Assembly (NCBI GenBank): GCA_964019415.1
Contig: OZ025870.1
Location: forward strand, 7,310,915-7,374,914
DNA length: 64,000 nt
Direction of reading: 5' to 3'
From: Ianthella basta
Taxonomy: Eukaryota; Porifera; Demospongiae; Verongiida; Ianthellidae
Of the stretch, positions 51,204 to 60,517 are shown in pieces; positions within the stretch are counted from its first letter, which is position 1; every line of letters starts with the position of its first letter. The position numbers and the translations under genes were made by a program. The notes beneath the pieces are model-generated. The model searched no databases. It was not told the DNA's origin and saw only the letters and a program-made list of their open reading frames with translations.

Positions 51204-53084
51204 TTACTCTGGGTTTTCAAAAAGAAAGATCAGTTGGTCAGCATGCTCAAAAGTGAGCCGATTACGCTTGTCAGTGATCACATTCCCTGTCGTGCTGAAT
51301 AGGCGCTCTGATGGAACACTGGTAGCCACGAATGAAAACATTCTTTGCACAAGCTTGCTCATTAAAGGATAGAGTTCCTTACGGCTGCTCCACCATGCAA
51401 GAGGATCTGAGTCTAGATCAGGTGGTGATTCAGCTTTGTACATGTCTAGCTCTTTCTGCACCTTGTCTGAATGTAATGGCAAATGTTGCTGAGTGTGTGA
51501 CTCAAACAACTCTCCGATGATCTTTTCCACTGGACCTTTCTTCTTCTTCGATGGTGATTCTCCTTCTATCACTTCCTCGACTTCTGGTAGGTCTTCCTTC
51601 TCTGCCTCTTCCATGACTAGAAGCTCATCCTGCACTTCATCAATGATTCTTCTTCGGGTAAGCTGATCAAGAAAGGGGAGCTCCTTGTATCTAGGATCCA
51701 GGAATGTGGTAATATTAAGGATCCTTGCCACAGATGGGGTGCTGTAGCGTTCCTGCAAATCCCTCTTGATGTTTAGCTTCACCTCCTTCGCAACCACCGT
51801 GTCGTTCTCTTTGACTTCGAGCGTCCTGTTGACCAGCTTATACAAAAGTGGCTAGACTGTGCTCAGTGTTGGGTAACTTACTGCACCCATTGCTTCTGTA
51901 GCTTGCTGAAATGGCTTCAGGATGTCGACCAGAACCTCAATTACTGACCACTCCTCTCCTTCTGGCATCAAGTGCCTTACTTTCCCATCCATTAGCACAG
52001 CAGCAATGGGTGCCTGCTGCTCCATCAGCCTCTCTAGCATGGCCAGTGTGCTTCCCCAACGTGTCACACAGTCTTGGATGAGCATGTGTTGGGGTACGTA
52101 GCTGGAGCTGGAGCTTTCTCGTAGCTTGTACGTTTCCTTGGTGGACTTCTTAAAATGAGTAACCAGTTTCTTGCAGCGACCAAGAACTCGCTGAACTCTT
52201 GTCACACCAAGGCCTCTACCAATAGAGAGCTGCAGCGTGTGAGCCACACATGGAAAGTGCTCGATTCTCGTCAGTCGAAAGGCATTGACCATATTGCTAG
52301 CATTGTCCGTAATGCCTCCACACACCTTTCCTGCAATTTTCCAATCCTCAAACATGGAAGAAAGGACATCCTTTAGTGAGCTAGCATCGTGATCTTGCGG
52401 AATTTCAAGTGTCTGTAGACACTTGCTGTGATGCTTGAAATCACTGTCGACAAAGAGTGCAGTTAGTGATATGTAGGCACGCTGCTGGTGCAGTGAGGTC
52501 CACAGATCAGTTGTAACTGCACAGGTCTCGACTGCTGCTAGCTGCTTTTCAATGGCAGCTCTAGTTAAGCGATACTTAGCTGGTATCACTGTGTTAGTGA
52601 AGTACGTGCGGTGTGGCAAGTTAAATCTAGGCTCAGCTAACTGCAACAAGCGCCTGAATGCTGGTTCATCAACCACACTCAAAGGCTGCAAGCCTTGGCA
52701 AATGAAATCGGCTGTGGCATCGACCAGCTGCTTGTGTTTTGCACTTTCGTTCGAAAACGGAGTGGATTTCGCGAGCGTTCCACTGATAGTAAGCTGTGTC
52801 GACGTTGTCTTCACCGCGGAGGCTCTGCTTGGTCCAGGTTGATCGCCGCTGTCCTGTTGCTGGAGCGCGAGGTACTCCTGTGCGTGGCACCGCTGAAGAT
52901 GGAACTTCAGGTTGGTGGTGTTGCCTGAGTAAGCGACAACAGCCTGACATAGTCGGCAAATGGTCTTCTTCTTGTCTGTAATCCTGCCTTTATCATCAGC
53001 GGGAAAACCGAAGTGCTTCCAGATAGCGCTCTTAGTTTGGAAGTTGGGTTTCACGATGAGGTCAAATTCGCTCGCAGTCAACAT
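51204..53084 (-). pseudogene. hAT transposase, 626 codons with one internal stop
   Basis: The frame starts at ATG 53082-53084 and reads to 51204, interrupted only by TAG at 51852-51854 (codon 411); both halves share the same frame. Residues 43-67 form a BED zinc finger, C-X2-C-X15-H-X4-H. Two acidic catalytic positions are recognisable in TTDLWTS (about D193) and ITDNASN (about D260). The CVTRWGSTLAMLERL block follows at about 345. The part after the stop contains an acidic linker and the C-terminal dimerisation domain with LAWW, YPLMSKLVQRMFSF and SVPSERLFSTTGN. The family binds terminal and subterminal DNA in the nucleus and cuts and pastes the element. The length is normal for ZBED-like hAT transposases. 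The stop removes the dimerisation domain, so this copy is probably inactive unless the stop is read through. Confidence 0.9.
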
Positions 53085-53215
53085 CTCTCTACACTGACAG
53101 AAGGTAAGCTAACACTGGCCTGCAATAGAGTATCTACTACCGTTTTAGATAGTCTATAGTGTTAGGTGTTAGCTTCCCTACTGCACTAGTCAGCAGAGAT
53201 TAGCCCTTCTGCACC

Positions 53216-53308
53216 AGTCAGCAGAGATTAGGCCAATATCACGACAGGAAGAACACTGCTTTTGTATCGCGATATTGTGTATATATCGCGATATATTGTG
53301 TATCGCGA
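53216..53308. promoter_or_regulatory. hAT subterminal repeats, probable transposase-binding sites
   Basis: Between about 53260 and 53308 there are three close copies of a TATCGCGATA palindrome separated by TTGTGTA spacers. The left end of the element has matching but CpG-depleted copies. Clusters of short subterminal repeats are known transposase-binding sites in hAT elements; binding here is inferred only. Confidence 0.6.
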
Positions 53309-53309
53309 T

Positions 53310-53325
53310 TATCGTGGCAACACTA
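53310..53325. repeat. hAT right terminal inverted repeat
   Basis: TATCGTGGCAACACTA is the exact inverse complement of the left terminus. It is followed directly by the second CTCCAGTG (53326-53333). Confidence 0.93.
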
Positions 53326-55842
53326 CTCCAGTGCATGACTGTAGATGTTGAAAACGACTTATCTCCTGCCCATTAGCAAGGGGGGAGTCTTACCCACCTA
53401 AACTCCAGTGCATGACTCGAGTAGTTGCAAACGACTTTTCTCCTACCCACTAACAATGGGAGAGTCTTACCCACCTAAACTCCAGTGCATGATTATAGAT
53501 GGTGCAAACGACTTTTCTTCTGTCCTTTAGCAAGGGAGGAGTCTTACCCATGCAAACTCTAGTGCATGACTCTAGATCATGCAAACGACTTTTCTCCTGC
53601 CCATTAGCAAAGGGGAGAGTCTTACCCACCCAAACTCCTGTGCATGACTGCAGATGTTGCAAATGACTTTTAACCTGCCCATTAGCAAGAGGGGAGTGTT
53701 GCCCACCCAAACTCATGTGAATGACTGCAGACATTGCAAGAGACTATTCTCCTGTCCATTATGAAGAAGGAATGTTACCCACCTGAACTCTAGTGCATTA
53801 CTGCAGATTCTGTAAACAACTTTTCTCCTGCCCACTAGCAAGGCGGTAGTCTTACCCACTCAAACTCCAGTGCATTACTCTAGATGTTGCAAACGACTTT
53901 TCTCCTTAGCAAGGGAGGAGTCTTACCCATGCAAACTCTAGTGCATGACTCTAGATCATGCAAACGACTTTTCTCCTGCCCATTAGCAAAGGGGAAGTCT
54001 TACCCACACAAACTCTAGTGCACGACTCTAGATGTTGCAAACGACTTTTCTCCTGCCCACAAGCAAGGGGAGAGTCTTACCCACCCAAACTCCTGTGCAT
54101 GACTGCAGATGTTGCAAATGACTTTCTCCTACGCATTAGCTAGGGGGAGTCTTACCCACCCAAATTCTAGTGCATGACTCCAGATGATGCAAATAACGTT
54201 TCTCCTGCCTATTAGCAAGGGTGGAGTCTTACACACCCAAACTCCAGTGCATGACTCTAGATATTGCAAACGACTTCTCTCCTACCCATTAGGAAGCTTA
54301 GAGTCTTAACCCCCCAAACTCCAGTGAATGACTCTAGATATTGCAAATGACGTTTCTCCTGCCCTGTTGCAAGTGGGGAGTCTTACCCACCCAAGCTCCA
54401 GTGCATGACTCTAGATGCTGCAAGCGACCTTTCTCCTGCCCACAAGCTAGGTGGGGAGTCTTACCCACCCAAAGACTAGTGCATGACTCCAGATGTTGCA
54501 AACAATTTTTCTCCTGCCATTAGTAAGGGAGAGTCTTACCCACCCAAACTCCAGTGAATAACTCTAGATGTTGCAAACAACGTTTCTCCTGCCCATTAGC
54601 AAGGGAAGAGTCTTACCCACCCAAACTCATGTGCATGACTCTAGATGCTGTAAGTGACTTTTCTCCTGCCCATTAGCAAGGGTAGAGTCTTACCCACCCA
54701 AACTCCACTGCATGACTATAGATGTTGCAAACGACTTTTCTCCTGCCCATTAGCAAGGGGGGAGTCTTACCCACCCAAACTCCAATGTATGACTCGAGAT
54801 GTTGCAAACGACTTTTCTCCTGCCCACTAACAATGGGAGAGTCTTACCCACCTAAACTCCAGTGCATGACTATAGATGTTGCAAACGACTTTTCTCCTGC
54901 CCGTTAGCAAGGGGGGAGTCTTACCTACCCAAACTCCAATGTATGACTCGAGATGTTGCTAACAACTTTTCTCCTGCCCACTAATTATGGGAGAGTCTTA
55001 CCCACCTAAACTCCAGTGCATGACTCCAGATGTTGCAAACGACTTTTCTTAGACGACTACGACTTAGAAAGGGGGAAATTGTACCAACCGAAACTCAAGT
55101 GCATGACTCCAGATGTTGCATGCAAACGACTTTTCTCCTCCCCATTAGCAAAGGGGGAGTCTTACCCACCCAAACTCTAGTGCATGACTGCAGATGTTGC
55201 ACACAACTTTTTGTCTGCCCATTAGCAAGGGGGAGTCTTACCCACTCAAACTCTAGTGCTTGACTCCAGATATTGCAAACGACTTTTCTTTTACCCATTA
55301 GCAAGGGAGAGTCTTACCCACCCAAGCTCCAGTGTATGCCTCTTGATGTTTCAAACGACTTTTCTCCTGCCCATTAGTAAGAGTGGAGTCTTACCTACCC
55401 AAACTCTAGTGCATGACTCTAGATATTTCAAACGACTTACTCCTGCCCATTAGCAAGGGGGGAGTATTACCCACCCAAACTCAAGTGCATGACTCCAGAT
55501 GTTGCAAACAACTTTTATCCTGCACATTAGCAAGTGGGGAGTCTTACACACCCAAACTCCACTTCATGACTCTACATGTTGCAAACGACTTTTTTCCTGC
55601 TAATTAGCCAGGGGGAAGACTTACCCACCCAAACTCCAGTTTATGACTCTAGATGTTGCAAAAGACCTTTCTCCTGCCCATTAGAAAGGGGGGAGTCTTA
55701 CACACCCAAACCCTAGTGCATGACTGCATATGCTGCAAACGACTTTACTCCAGCCCATTAGCAAGGTGTGAGTCTTACCCACACAAACTCTAGTGCATGA
55801 CTGAAGATGTTGCAAACGACTTTTCTCCTGACCATTAGCATG
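53326..55842 (-). repeat. 77-bp satellite array, reverse block 2b
   Basis: Reverse-oriented satellite continues in phase after the hAT insertion. A two-unit block is duplicated at about 54722-55029 (offset 154 bp, TCCAATGTATGACTCGAG in both copies). A short scramble near 55045-55075 (TTAGACGACTACGACTTAG) and a TGCATGC stutter near 55118 disturb the phase. The block ends at ATTAGCATG (55842). No gene is visible. Confidence 0.92.
54722..55029 (-). repeat. 154-bp (2-unit) tandem duplication
   Basis: Two consecutive variant units, recognised by TCCAATGTATGACTCGAG and GGGAGAGTCTTACCCACC, occur at about 54722 and again 154 bp downstream with a few substitutions. 154 = 2 x 77. Confidence 0.75.
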
Positions 55843-55868
55843 CACAGGGTAGTTATAACTGGAAACCT
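55843..55868. repeat. Left terminus of the 1039-bp element
   Basis: CACAGGGTA, then the extra GTTAT, then ACTGGAAACCTC. The right terminus (56861-56881) has the same two blocks without the 5-nt spacer. Confidence 0.8.
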
Positions 55869-56145
55869 CTAATATGGCCGCTATTTTGCACCTTTTTAAA
55901 ACTTTATATTCTCATTCTGTGTATGTTTTTACAAAGTTCGACTAATCAAATAGTAAAATACGTTCATTGCTTTATCAGAAAAAGCAAACAACCGATCGAC
56001 AATCGGTTCGAGGAAGAAATGTAACACCTTTGAAGATGGCATACTTGGCGACTTTCAACGAAAAACTGGCATTATATCAAGCTGCCTTAGAGGCAAATCA
56101 GTGATTACGTATGGTGCAGAACAAGGTAAAGTAACATGATATTCT

Positions 56146-56514
56146 TTGGAGTATGAAGAAATACTATCCGTTACAAAGAAAATGACGAAAAACACATTTT
56201 CGTCTACAATTACAGTGCAATTTCACACTTTAAACGTTATATTCTTCGCAAGGGATAGTAATTCTTTCAACTCCAGAGAAAAATATGTAAGTATAAAGTC
56301 AACTAAGTGTAATTATGCAGAACTAACCTGCGATCAATGCGCTCTTATAATGCCACTTTTTTATACAACTCTTCCAGTAGCGAAAACAGACATTTTCCAG
56401 ACATGTCACTTCCGATTGCGCAATAATGCTTTTCCTAAAATGGTCGCCGCTAGCGATCGACGTGTAAAAGGAACTGAAAAGCTACTTACCGTGCGATCAC
56501 GTCATTCATTGTAA
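56146..56514 (+). CDS. Open frame of 122 codons inside the 1039-bp element, no known domain
   Basis: This is the longest open frame in the element (ATG 56146, or ATG 56180 in frame, to TAA). The predicted product has CNYAELTCDQCALIMP in the middle and a basic C-terminus (ASDRRVKGTEKLLTVRSRH). I do not recognise a transposase, zinc finger or membrane segment. The two cysteine pairs are not spaced like a standard finger. Length and composition are compatible with a chance open frame in A/T-rich DNA. It could also be a remnant of the element's gene or an exon; nothing in the sequence decides this. Confidence 0.2.
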   Translation: MEYEEILSVTKKMTKNTFSSTITVQFHTLNVIFFARDSNSFNSREKYVSIKSTKCNYAELTCDQCALIMPLFYTTLPVAKTDIFQTCHFRLRNNAFPKMVAASDRRVKGTEKLLTVRSRHSL

Positions 56515-56860
56515 ACTGAAGTGGCTCAGATATTTATTCTGCTAAGCATGTGATAGGGTGAATCAAGGTGTAAGGTGAGTTTAGTAACTTTAACGCCACT
56601 TTCCTGATGGCCGATGCTTGTTTTGTGTCTATTTCGAGTGATACTGCTGGTCTGCATGATTATTGAAGATGCAGTCTTCGAATAAATGCGTAATTCACGT
56701 ATTGTGGTGCGGATTTGTGATTCCTTCTGAATGAAAAGCCATTGTTAAGGAAATTCTGACTCAATTTGTAAGCTTATGCACTGTGCTGGGTGGTGAAGTC
56801 ATGTGCTGTCATTGCAGGAAGGTGTTAAATGGTAGTAATCTACACCGTACAACCAAAGTG

Positions 56861-56881
56861 GAGGTTTCCAGTTACCCTGTG
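56861..56881. repeat. Right terminus of the 1039-bp element
   Basis: GAGGTTTCCAGTTACCCTGTG is, apart from the missing 5-nt spacer, the inverse complement of the left end. Satellite text TGGGGGGAGTC follows directly. Confidence 0.8.
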
Positions 56882-57354
56882 TGGGGGGAGTCTTACCCAC
56901 CCAAACTCAACTGCATGACTCCAGATGGTGCAAGCAACTTATCTACTGCATATTTGAAAGGGTGGAGTCTTACCCACCGAAACTCCAGTGCATGACTCGA
57001 GATGTTGCAAATTACTTTTCTCCTGCCCTTTAGCAAGGGGGGAGTCTTACACTCTAAAACTCAAGTGCATAACTCCAGATGTTGCAGACGACTTTTCGCT
57101 TGCCCGCTAGTAAGGGGGTAGTCTTACACACCCAAACTCAAGTGTATTACTCCAGATGTTGCAAACGACTTTTCTCCTGCCCACTTTAAAGGGGGGAGTC
57201 TTACCCACCCAAACTCAAGTGCATGACTCTAGATGTTGCAATCGGCTTTACTCCTGACCATTAGTAAGGGGGGAGTCTTGCCCACCAACACTCAAGGGCA
57301 TTACTGCAGATCTTGCAAACGACTATTCTCCTGCCCATTAGCAAGGGAGGAGTC
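56882..57354 (-). repeat. 77-bp satellite array, reverse block 2c
   Basis: About six reverse-oriented units lie between the 1039-bp element and the Gypsy 5' LTR. The last unit is cut within GGGAGGAGTC, after which TGTAGTG of the LTR begins. No gene is seen. Confidence 0.92.
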
Positions 57355-57585
57355 TGTAGTGTATGTGCATGTGCATGGTGCATGATAATTAGATGCTTAC
57401 GTCATTCTTTATTGTATAACCAGTCACACATGGTCGTGCATGCACACTTGTTGTCTCCCCCTTCATGTTTTGGACACTTAGCTTGTAGGTAGTTGTTGCT
57501 TGTAGTGCTTGAGTGATTATTGTTTAGTGTAGGTGTCCATTGTTCGTTGTGCCGCGTGTTCGTCCCCTTTTGCTGGAACTTGACA
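57355..57585 (+). repeat. Gypsy 5' LTR (231 bp)
   Basis: The LTR starts TGTAGTG and ends CTTGACA, with the usual TG...CA ends. Its sequence is about 90% identical by eye to the solo LTR at 60279-60512, including GCATGATAATTAGATGC and GTGATTATTGTTTAG. It is short for the superfamily but within range. It presumably holds the element's promoter and poly-A signals; no clear TATA box can be called. Confidence 0.92.
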
Positions 57586-57588
57586 TTT

Positions 57589-57605
57589 TGGCGACGAAGG
57601 TGGGA
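57589..57605 (+). other. Probable primer-binding site
   Basis: TGGCGACGAAGGTGGGA begins three bases after the LTR end. A TGG start pairs with the CCA of a tRNA, as expected for minus-strand priming. The tRNA species cannot be assigned without a tRNA set from the host. Confidence 0.65.
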
Positions 57606-57634
57606 TCTCTGCGAATCTTGCTGCTGTTGGGAGT

Positions 57635-58360
57635 ATGGCGACTATCGGACAGTTAGAACTGTTTCGCCCGGAGAGTGAACGGATCACCACGTACCTGGAG
57701 TGAGTGCAACTGTTTTTCACAGCCAATGATGTGAAGGCTGAGAAGCGGGTTCCTGCTTTGCTGTCGGCAATCGGGGGGAAGGTGTATGACCTCATGAGCT
57801 ACTTGGTGGCTCCAGAGAAGCCAGCCTCAAAGTCCTTTGACCAGCTGAAGACAATCTTGACGGCTCATTACGAGCCTAAGCCTGTGGTAATTGCAGAGCG
57901 CTTCAATTTTCACCGGAGGAATCAGCATCTGGGAGAATCAGTAGCAGAGTATGTAGCCGAGCTCCGTCGCTTAGCTACCCATTGTGAGTTTGGGGAATAC
58001 TTGTCTTTTGCATTGAGGGATAGGTTTGTGTGCAGGATCCGGAATGAGGGAACCCAAAAGCACCTGCTGACAGAAGCTGACTTAACTTTGGTGAAAGTGG
58101 TGGAGATAGCCACGAGTGCTGAAGCTGCGGAGAAGAGTGCCCAGCAGATGAGAGGTGGGGAGCCTTTGCGAGTGGGTCAAGTTTCCTCGCCTAGTGCATC
58201 CTCTCAAGCATGTTTACGCTGTGGTAGTGAAGGCCACAAGGAGCGGGACTGCCGGCATAAGGACACAGTTTGCCACAATTGCGGGAAGAAGGGGCATCTG
58301 GCCTGTGTGTGTCGTTCTACAAAACAGACACCCGCCTGCCAGTCATCTGGTCGTAGTTGA
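57635..58360 (+). pseudogene. Gypsy gag (capsid-nucleocapsid) with premature TGA
   Basis: The first ATG after the primer-binding site (57635) opens a 241-codon frame with TGA at codon 23 (57701-57703). Beyond it the frame is open to TGA 58358-58360. The middle part has the features of a retrotransposon capsid domain (LTAHYEPKP, RFNFHRRNQ, ESVAEYVAELRRLA, LRDRFVCRI). The end carries two CCHC knuckles, C-X2-C-X4-H-X4-C, at about residues 193-206 and 213-226. Gag would package the element RNA in cytoplasmic particles. The terminal TGA is followed in the same frame by an Arg/Gly stretch and protease, so gag and pol were probably one continuous frame. Confidence 0.9.
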
Positions 58361-59116
58361 GGTAGAGGTAGGGGGCGTGGGAGTACAAAGTGGGTCCAAG
58401 TGACCACCTCGGGGGAGTGCGAGGCACAGAACCCCATCCTTGTTGTCGGAGTGCAGCGTAACCCACCCCTCAGAGCAACCATAGAGCTCAATGGGGTGTC
58501 TGTTCCCATGGAGGTAGACACAGGAGCCTCCGTCTCACTCATGTCACAGAAGACACAGCAGCAGTTGTTCCCTGCACAGCACCTGGAGAAGCCCGTAGTG
58601 CGACTGACCACGTATACATCTGAAGTGATATTGGTGGTCGGAAGAATGGAGGTACAAGTCCATTACCAGAACTATACGGGGACACACACCTTATATGTGG
58701 TGCAGGGGAGAGGCCCTACCTTGTTGGGGCGAGACTGGCTGCAGCATATCCAATTGGATTGGTGGAGTCTGGGAGTTGCGCATGTAGCGAAGAGGTCAGC
58801 TACCTTGTCTGAAGTGCTAGGTCAGCACAAGGAGGTTTTTGCAGAGGAGTTGGGGTGCATGAGCCAGTTTAAGGCCAAGCTGGTGGTGAAGCCAGGTGCC
58901 ACTCCTCGGTTCTGCTGGGCAAGGCCCGTGCCGTTTGCCAGCAAAGACGCCATTGAATGTGAGCTAGACAGGTTGGAGGGCGAGGGGGTATTGGAGAAGG
59001 TCTCACATGCCGATTGGACAGCACCGATCGTGGCTGTGCCCAAGAGCGACGGGACTGTTCACCTCTGTGGAGACTATAAGGTCACAGTGAACAATGACCT
59101 TGAGGTGGATCATTAG
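58361..59116 (+). pseudogene. Gypsy pol part 1: protease and start of RT
   Basis: In the same frame as gag, a short Gly/Arg-rich linker is followed by an aspartic protease with the catalytic triplet in VDTGAS (about 58514-58531) and a downstream LLGRDWL flap-partner motif. Next comes the RT N-terminus (ATPRFCWARPVPFA, VLEKVSHADWTAPIVAVPK, GDYKVTVN). The frame then ends at TAG 59114-59116, just after DLEVDH. About 50 nt expected between this point and the next RT motif (AFTKLDLSSAY) are missing, which also shifts the frame. Confidence 0.9.
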
Positions 59117-60278
59117 ATCAGCCTTCACCAAGCTGGACCTGTCCTCTGCTTACCAGCAGATGCCACTGGAGGAAAAGTCACGTCAGTATGTTACCATCAA
59201 CACCCATCGTGGGTTGTACAGGTATGCACGCCTACCATTTGGGATCACGTCTGCCCCTGCAATTTTCCAGAAGGCAATGGACTCCATTTTGCAGGGGTTA
59301 GAGCATGTCATTTGTTATTTGGACGATATTTTGATCACTGGAACAGCGGATGAAGAGCATCTCCAGAACCTGGATACCGTTTTGGCCCGGTTGAAGGAGC
59401 ACGGGGTACGCCTGAAGAGGGGGAAATGCAGTATCTGGAAGCCTTCGGTGGACTACCTGGGTCACCATGTGGATGCTAAGGGCATCCATACTGCACCGGA
59501 AAAGGTTTCTGCTATCACTCAGGCCCCAGAGCCTCGGAATGTGACTGAGCTTCATTCCTTCCTCGGCATGGTTAACTACTATGGCAAGTTCATCTTGAAC
59601 TTGGCCACACTGTTGCATCCTCTCAATGATCTGCTAAAGGAGGGTCAGCCTTGGAGGTGGTCCAAGCAGTGTGCCATAGCATTTCAGGCAGCCAAGCAGC
59701 ATCTTGCATCAGCACCAGTGTTGGTCCATTATGACCCCAAGCTGCCAATATGTCTGGCAGGAGATGCCTCGAGCTACAGGATTGGAGCTGTGCTCTCCCA
59801 AGTATTGCTGGATGGGTCTGAACACCCAATCGCTTTTACCTCTAGGACCTTGCGACCAAGTGAGAAGAATTATGCTCAATTAGAGAAGGAGGCCTTGTCA
59901 CTTATCTTTGGGGTTACCAAATTCCACAAGCACCTCTATGGTAGACATTTCATGTTGGTCACAGACCATCGCCCACTGACTGACATCTTGGGACCCAAGA
60001 TGGGGGTGCCCTCTCTTGCAGCAGCCAGGTTACAACGTTGGGCACTGACATTGTCTGCTTACTCCTATACCATTGAATTCCGTCCCACCAAGGCTCACGC
60101 CAACGCAGATGAATTGTCGTGGTTGCCATTGGCCCTGACCCCTGTTGTTGGTCAGGAACAGCCATCGGTGGAGAGCGTGTTTGCAGTATCTCAGATGCAG
60201 ATGTTACCTGTGTCAGTGTCTCAACTGCAGAATGCCACACGCAAAGACCCTTTGCTGAGTAAAGTGTACCGGTACGTG
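59117..60278 (+). pseudogene. Gypsy pol part 2: RT and RNase H
   Basis: After the deletion the frame is open to the solo LTR. It contains AFTKLDLSSAYQQ (first catalytic Asp), LPFGITSAPAIFQ, CYLDDILITG (catalytic Asp pair) and the thumb region YLGHHVDAKGI. The RNase H part follows with AGDASSYRIGAVL, QLEKEALSLIFG, VTDHRPL and ANADELSWLPL. The last motif usually reads ALSRLP, so the Trp is unusual. Coding stops at KVYRYV, where the nested LTR is inserted. Apart from the boundary defects this region looks well conserved. Confidence 0.92.
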
Positions 60279-60517
60279 TGTAGTGTATGTGCATGTGCAT
60301 GTGCATGGTGCATGATAATTAGATGCTTACGTCATCCTTTATTGTATAACCAGTCACGCATGGTCACACAGGCGCAGTTGTCTTCCCCCTCATGTTTTGG
60401 ACACTTAGCTTGTAGGTAGTTATTGCTTGTAGTGCTTGAGTGATTATTGTTTAGCGTAGGTGTCCATTGTTTGTTGTGCCACGTGTTTGTCCCCTTTTGC
60501 TGGAACTTGACAACGTG
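60274..60517. repeat. 5-bp target duplication (ACGTG) around the nested solo LTR
   Basis: ACGTG at 60274-60278 precedes the solo LTR and ACGTG at 60513-60517 follows it. Five base pairs is standard for Ty3/Gypsy integration. LTR plus one target copy is 239 bp (239 mod 3 = 2), which accounts exactly for the frame difference between the pol parts before and after it. Confidence 0.93.
60279..60512 (+). mobile_element. Nested solo LTR of the same Gypsy family (234 bp)
   Basis: TGTAGTG...CTTGACA matches the 5' LTR along its full length. It has one extra GTGCAT in the start-proximal repeat, a diverged stretch near 60365-60385, and scattered changes. No internal sequence accompanies it, and pol coding resumes right after the target duplication. 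A complete element therefore inserted here and was later reduced to one LTR by LTR-LTR recombination. It lies in the same orientation as the host element. Confidence 0.93.

Larger units (their letters stand above)
51018..53325 (-). mobile_element. hAT superfamily DNA transposon (ZBED-type), near full length
   Basis: This 2308-bp element starts TAGTGTTGCCACGATA at 51018 and ends with the inverse, TATCGTGGCAACACTA, at 53325. It is flanked by the exact 8-bp duplication CTCCAGTG. Both subterminal regions carry repeated ATATATCGCGATA-like palindromic motifs, most intact at the right (5') end. One minus-strand transposase reading frame fills most of the interior. Perfect termini, an exact target duplication and a single coding defect point to fairly recent insertion compared with the surrounding, more decayed array. 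Confidence 0.95.
55843..56881. mobile_element. 1039-bp terminal-inverted-repeat element, unclassified
   Basis: Non-satellite DNA begins CACAGGGTA-GTTAT-ACTGGAAACCTC and ends with the inverse complement of CACAGGGTA-ACTGGAAACCTC. The termini match for 21 nt apart from a 5-nt insertion (GTTAT) in the left copy. Flanks read ATTAGCATG and TGGGGGGAGTC. Removing the element with one TG restores a unit of normal length, so the target duplication is probably TG. The interior is A/T-rich, unlike the satellite, with several short AATGGC/GCCAT-type motifs. No transposase domain is recognised, so it is most likely a non-autonomous element of an unassigned superfamily. Confidence 0.75.

Noticed and set aside
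52155..52981. Plus-strand open frames inside the hAT element
   Set aside because: They lie antisense to the transposase frame, which has clear domains; they have none.
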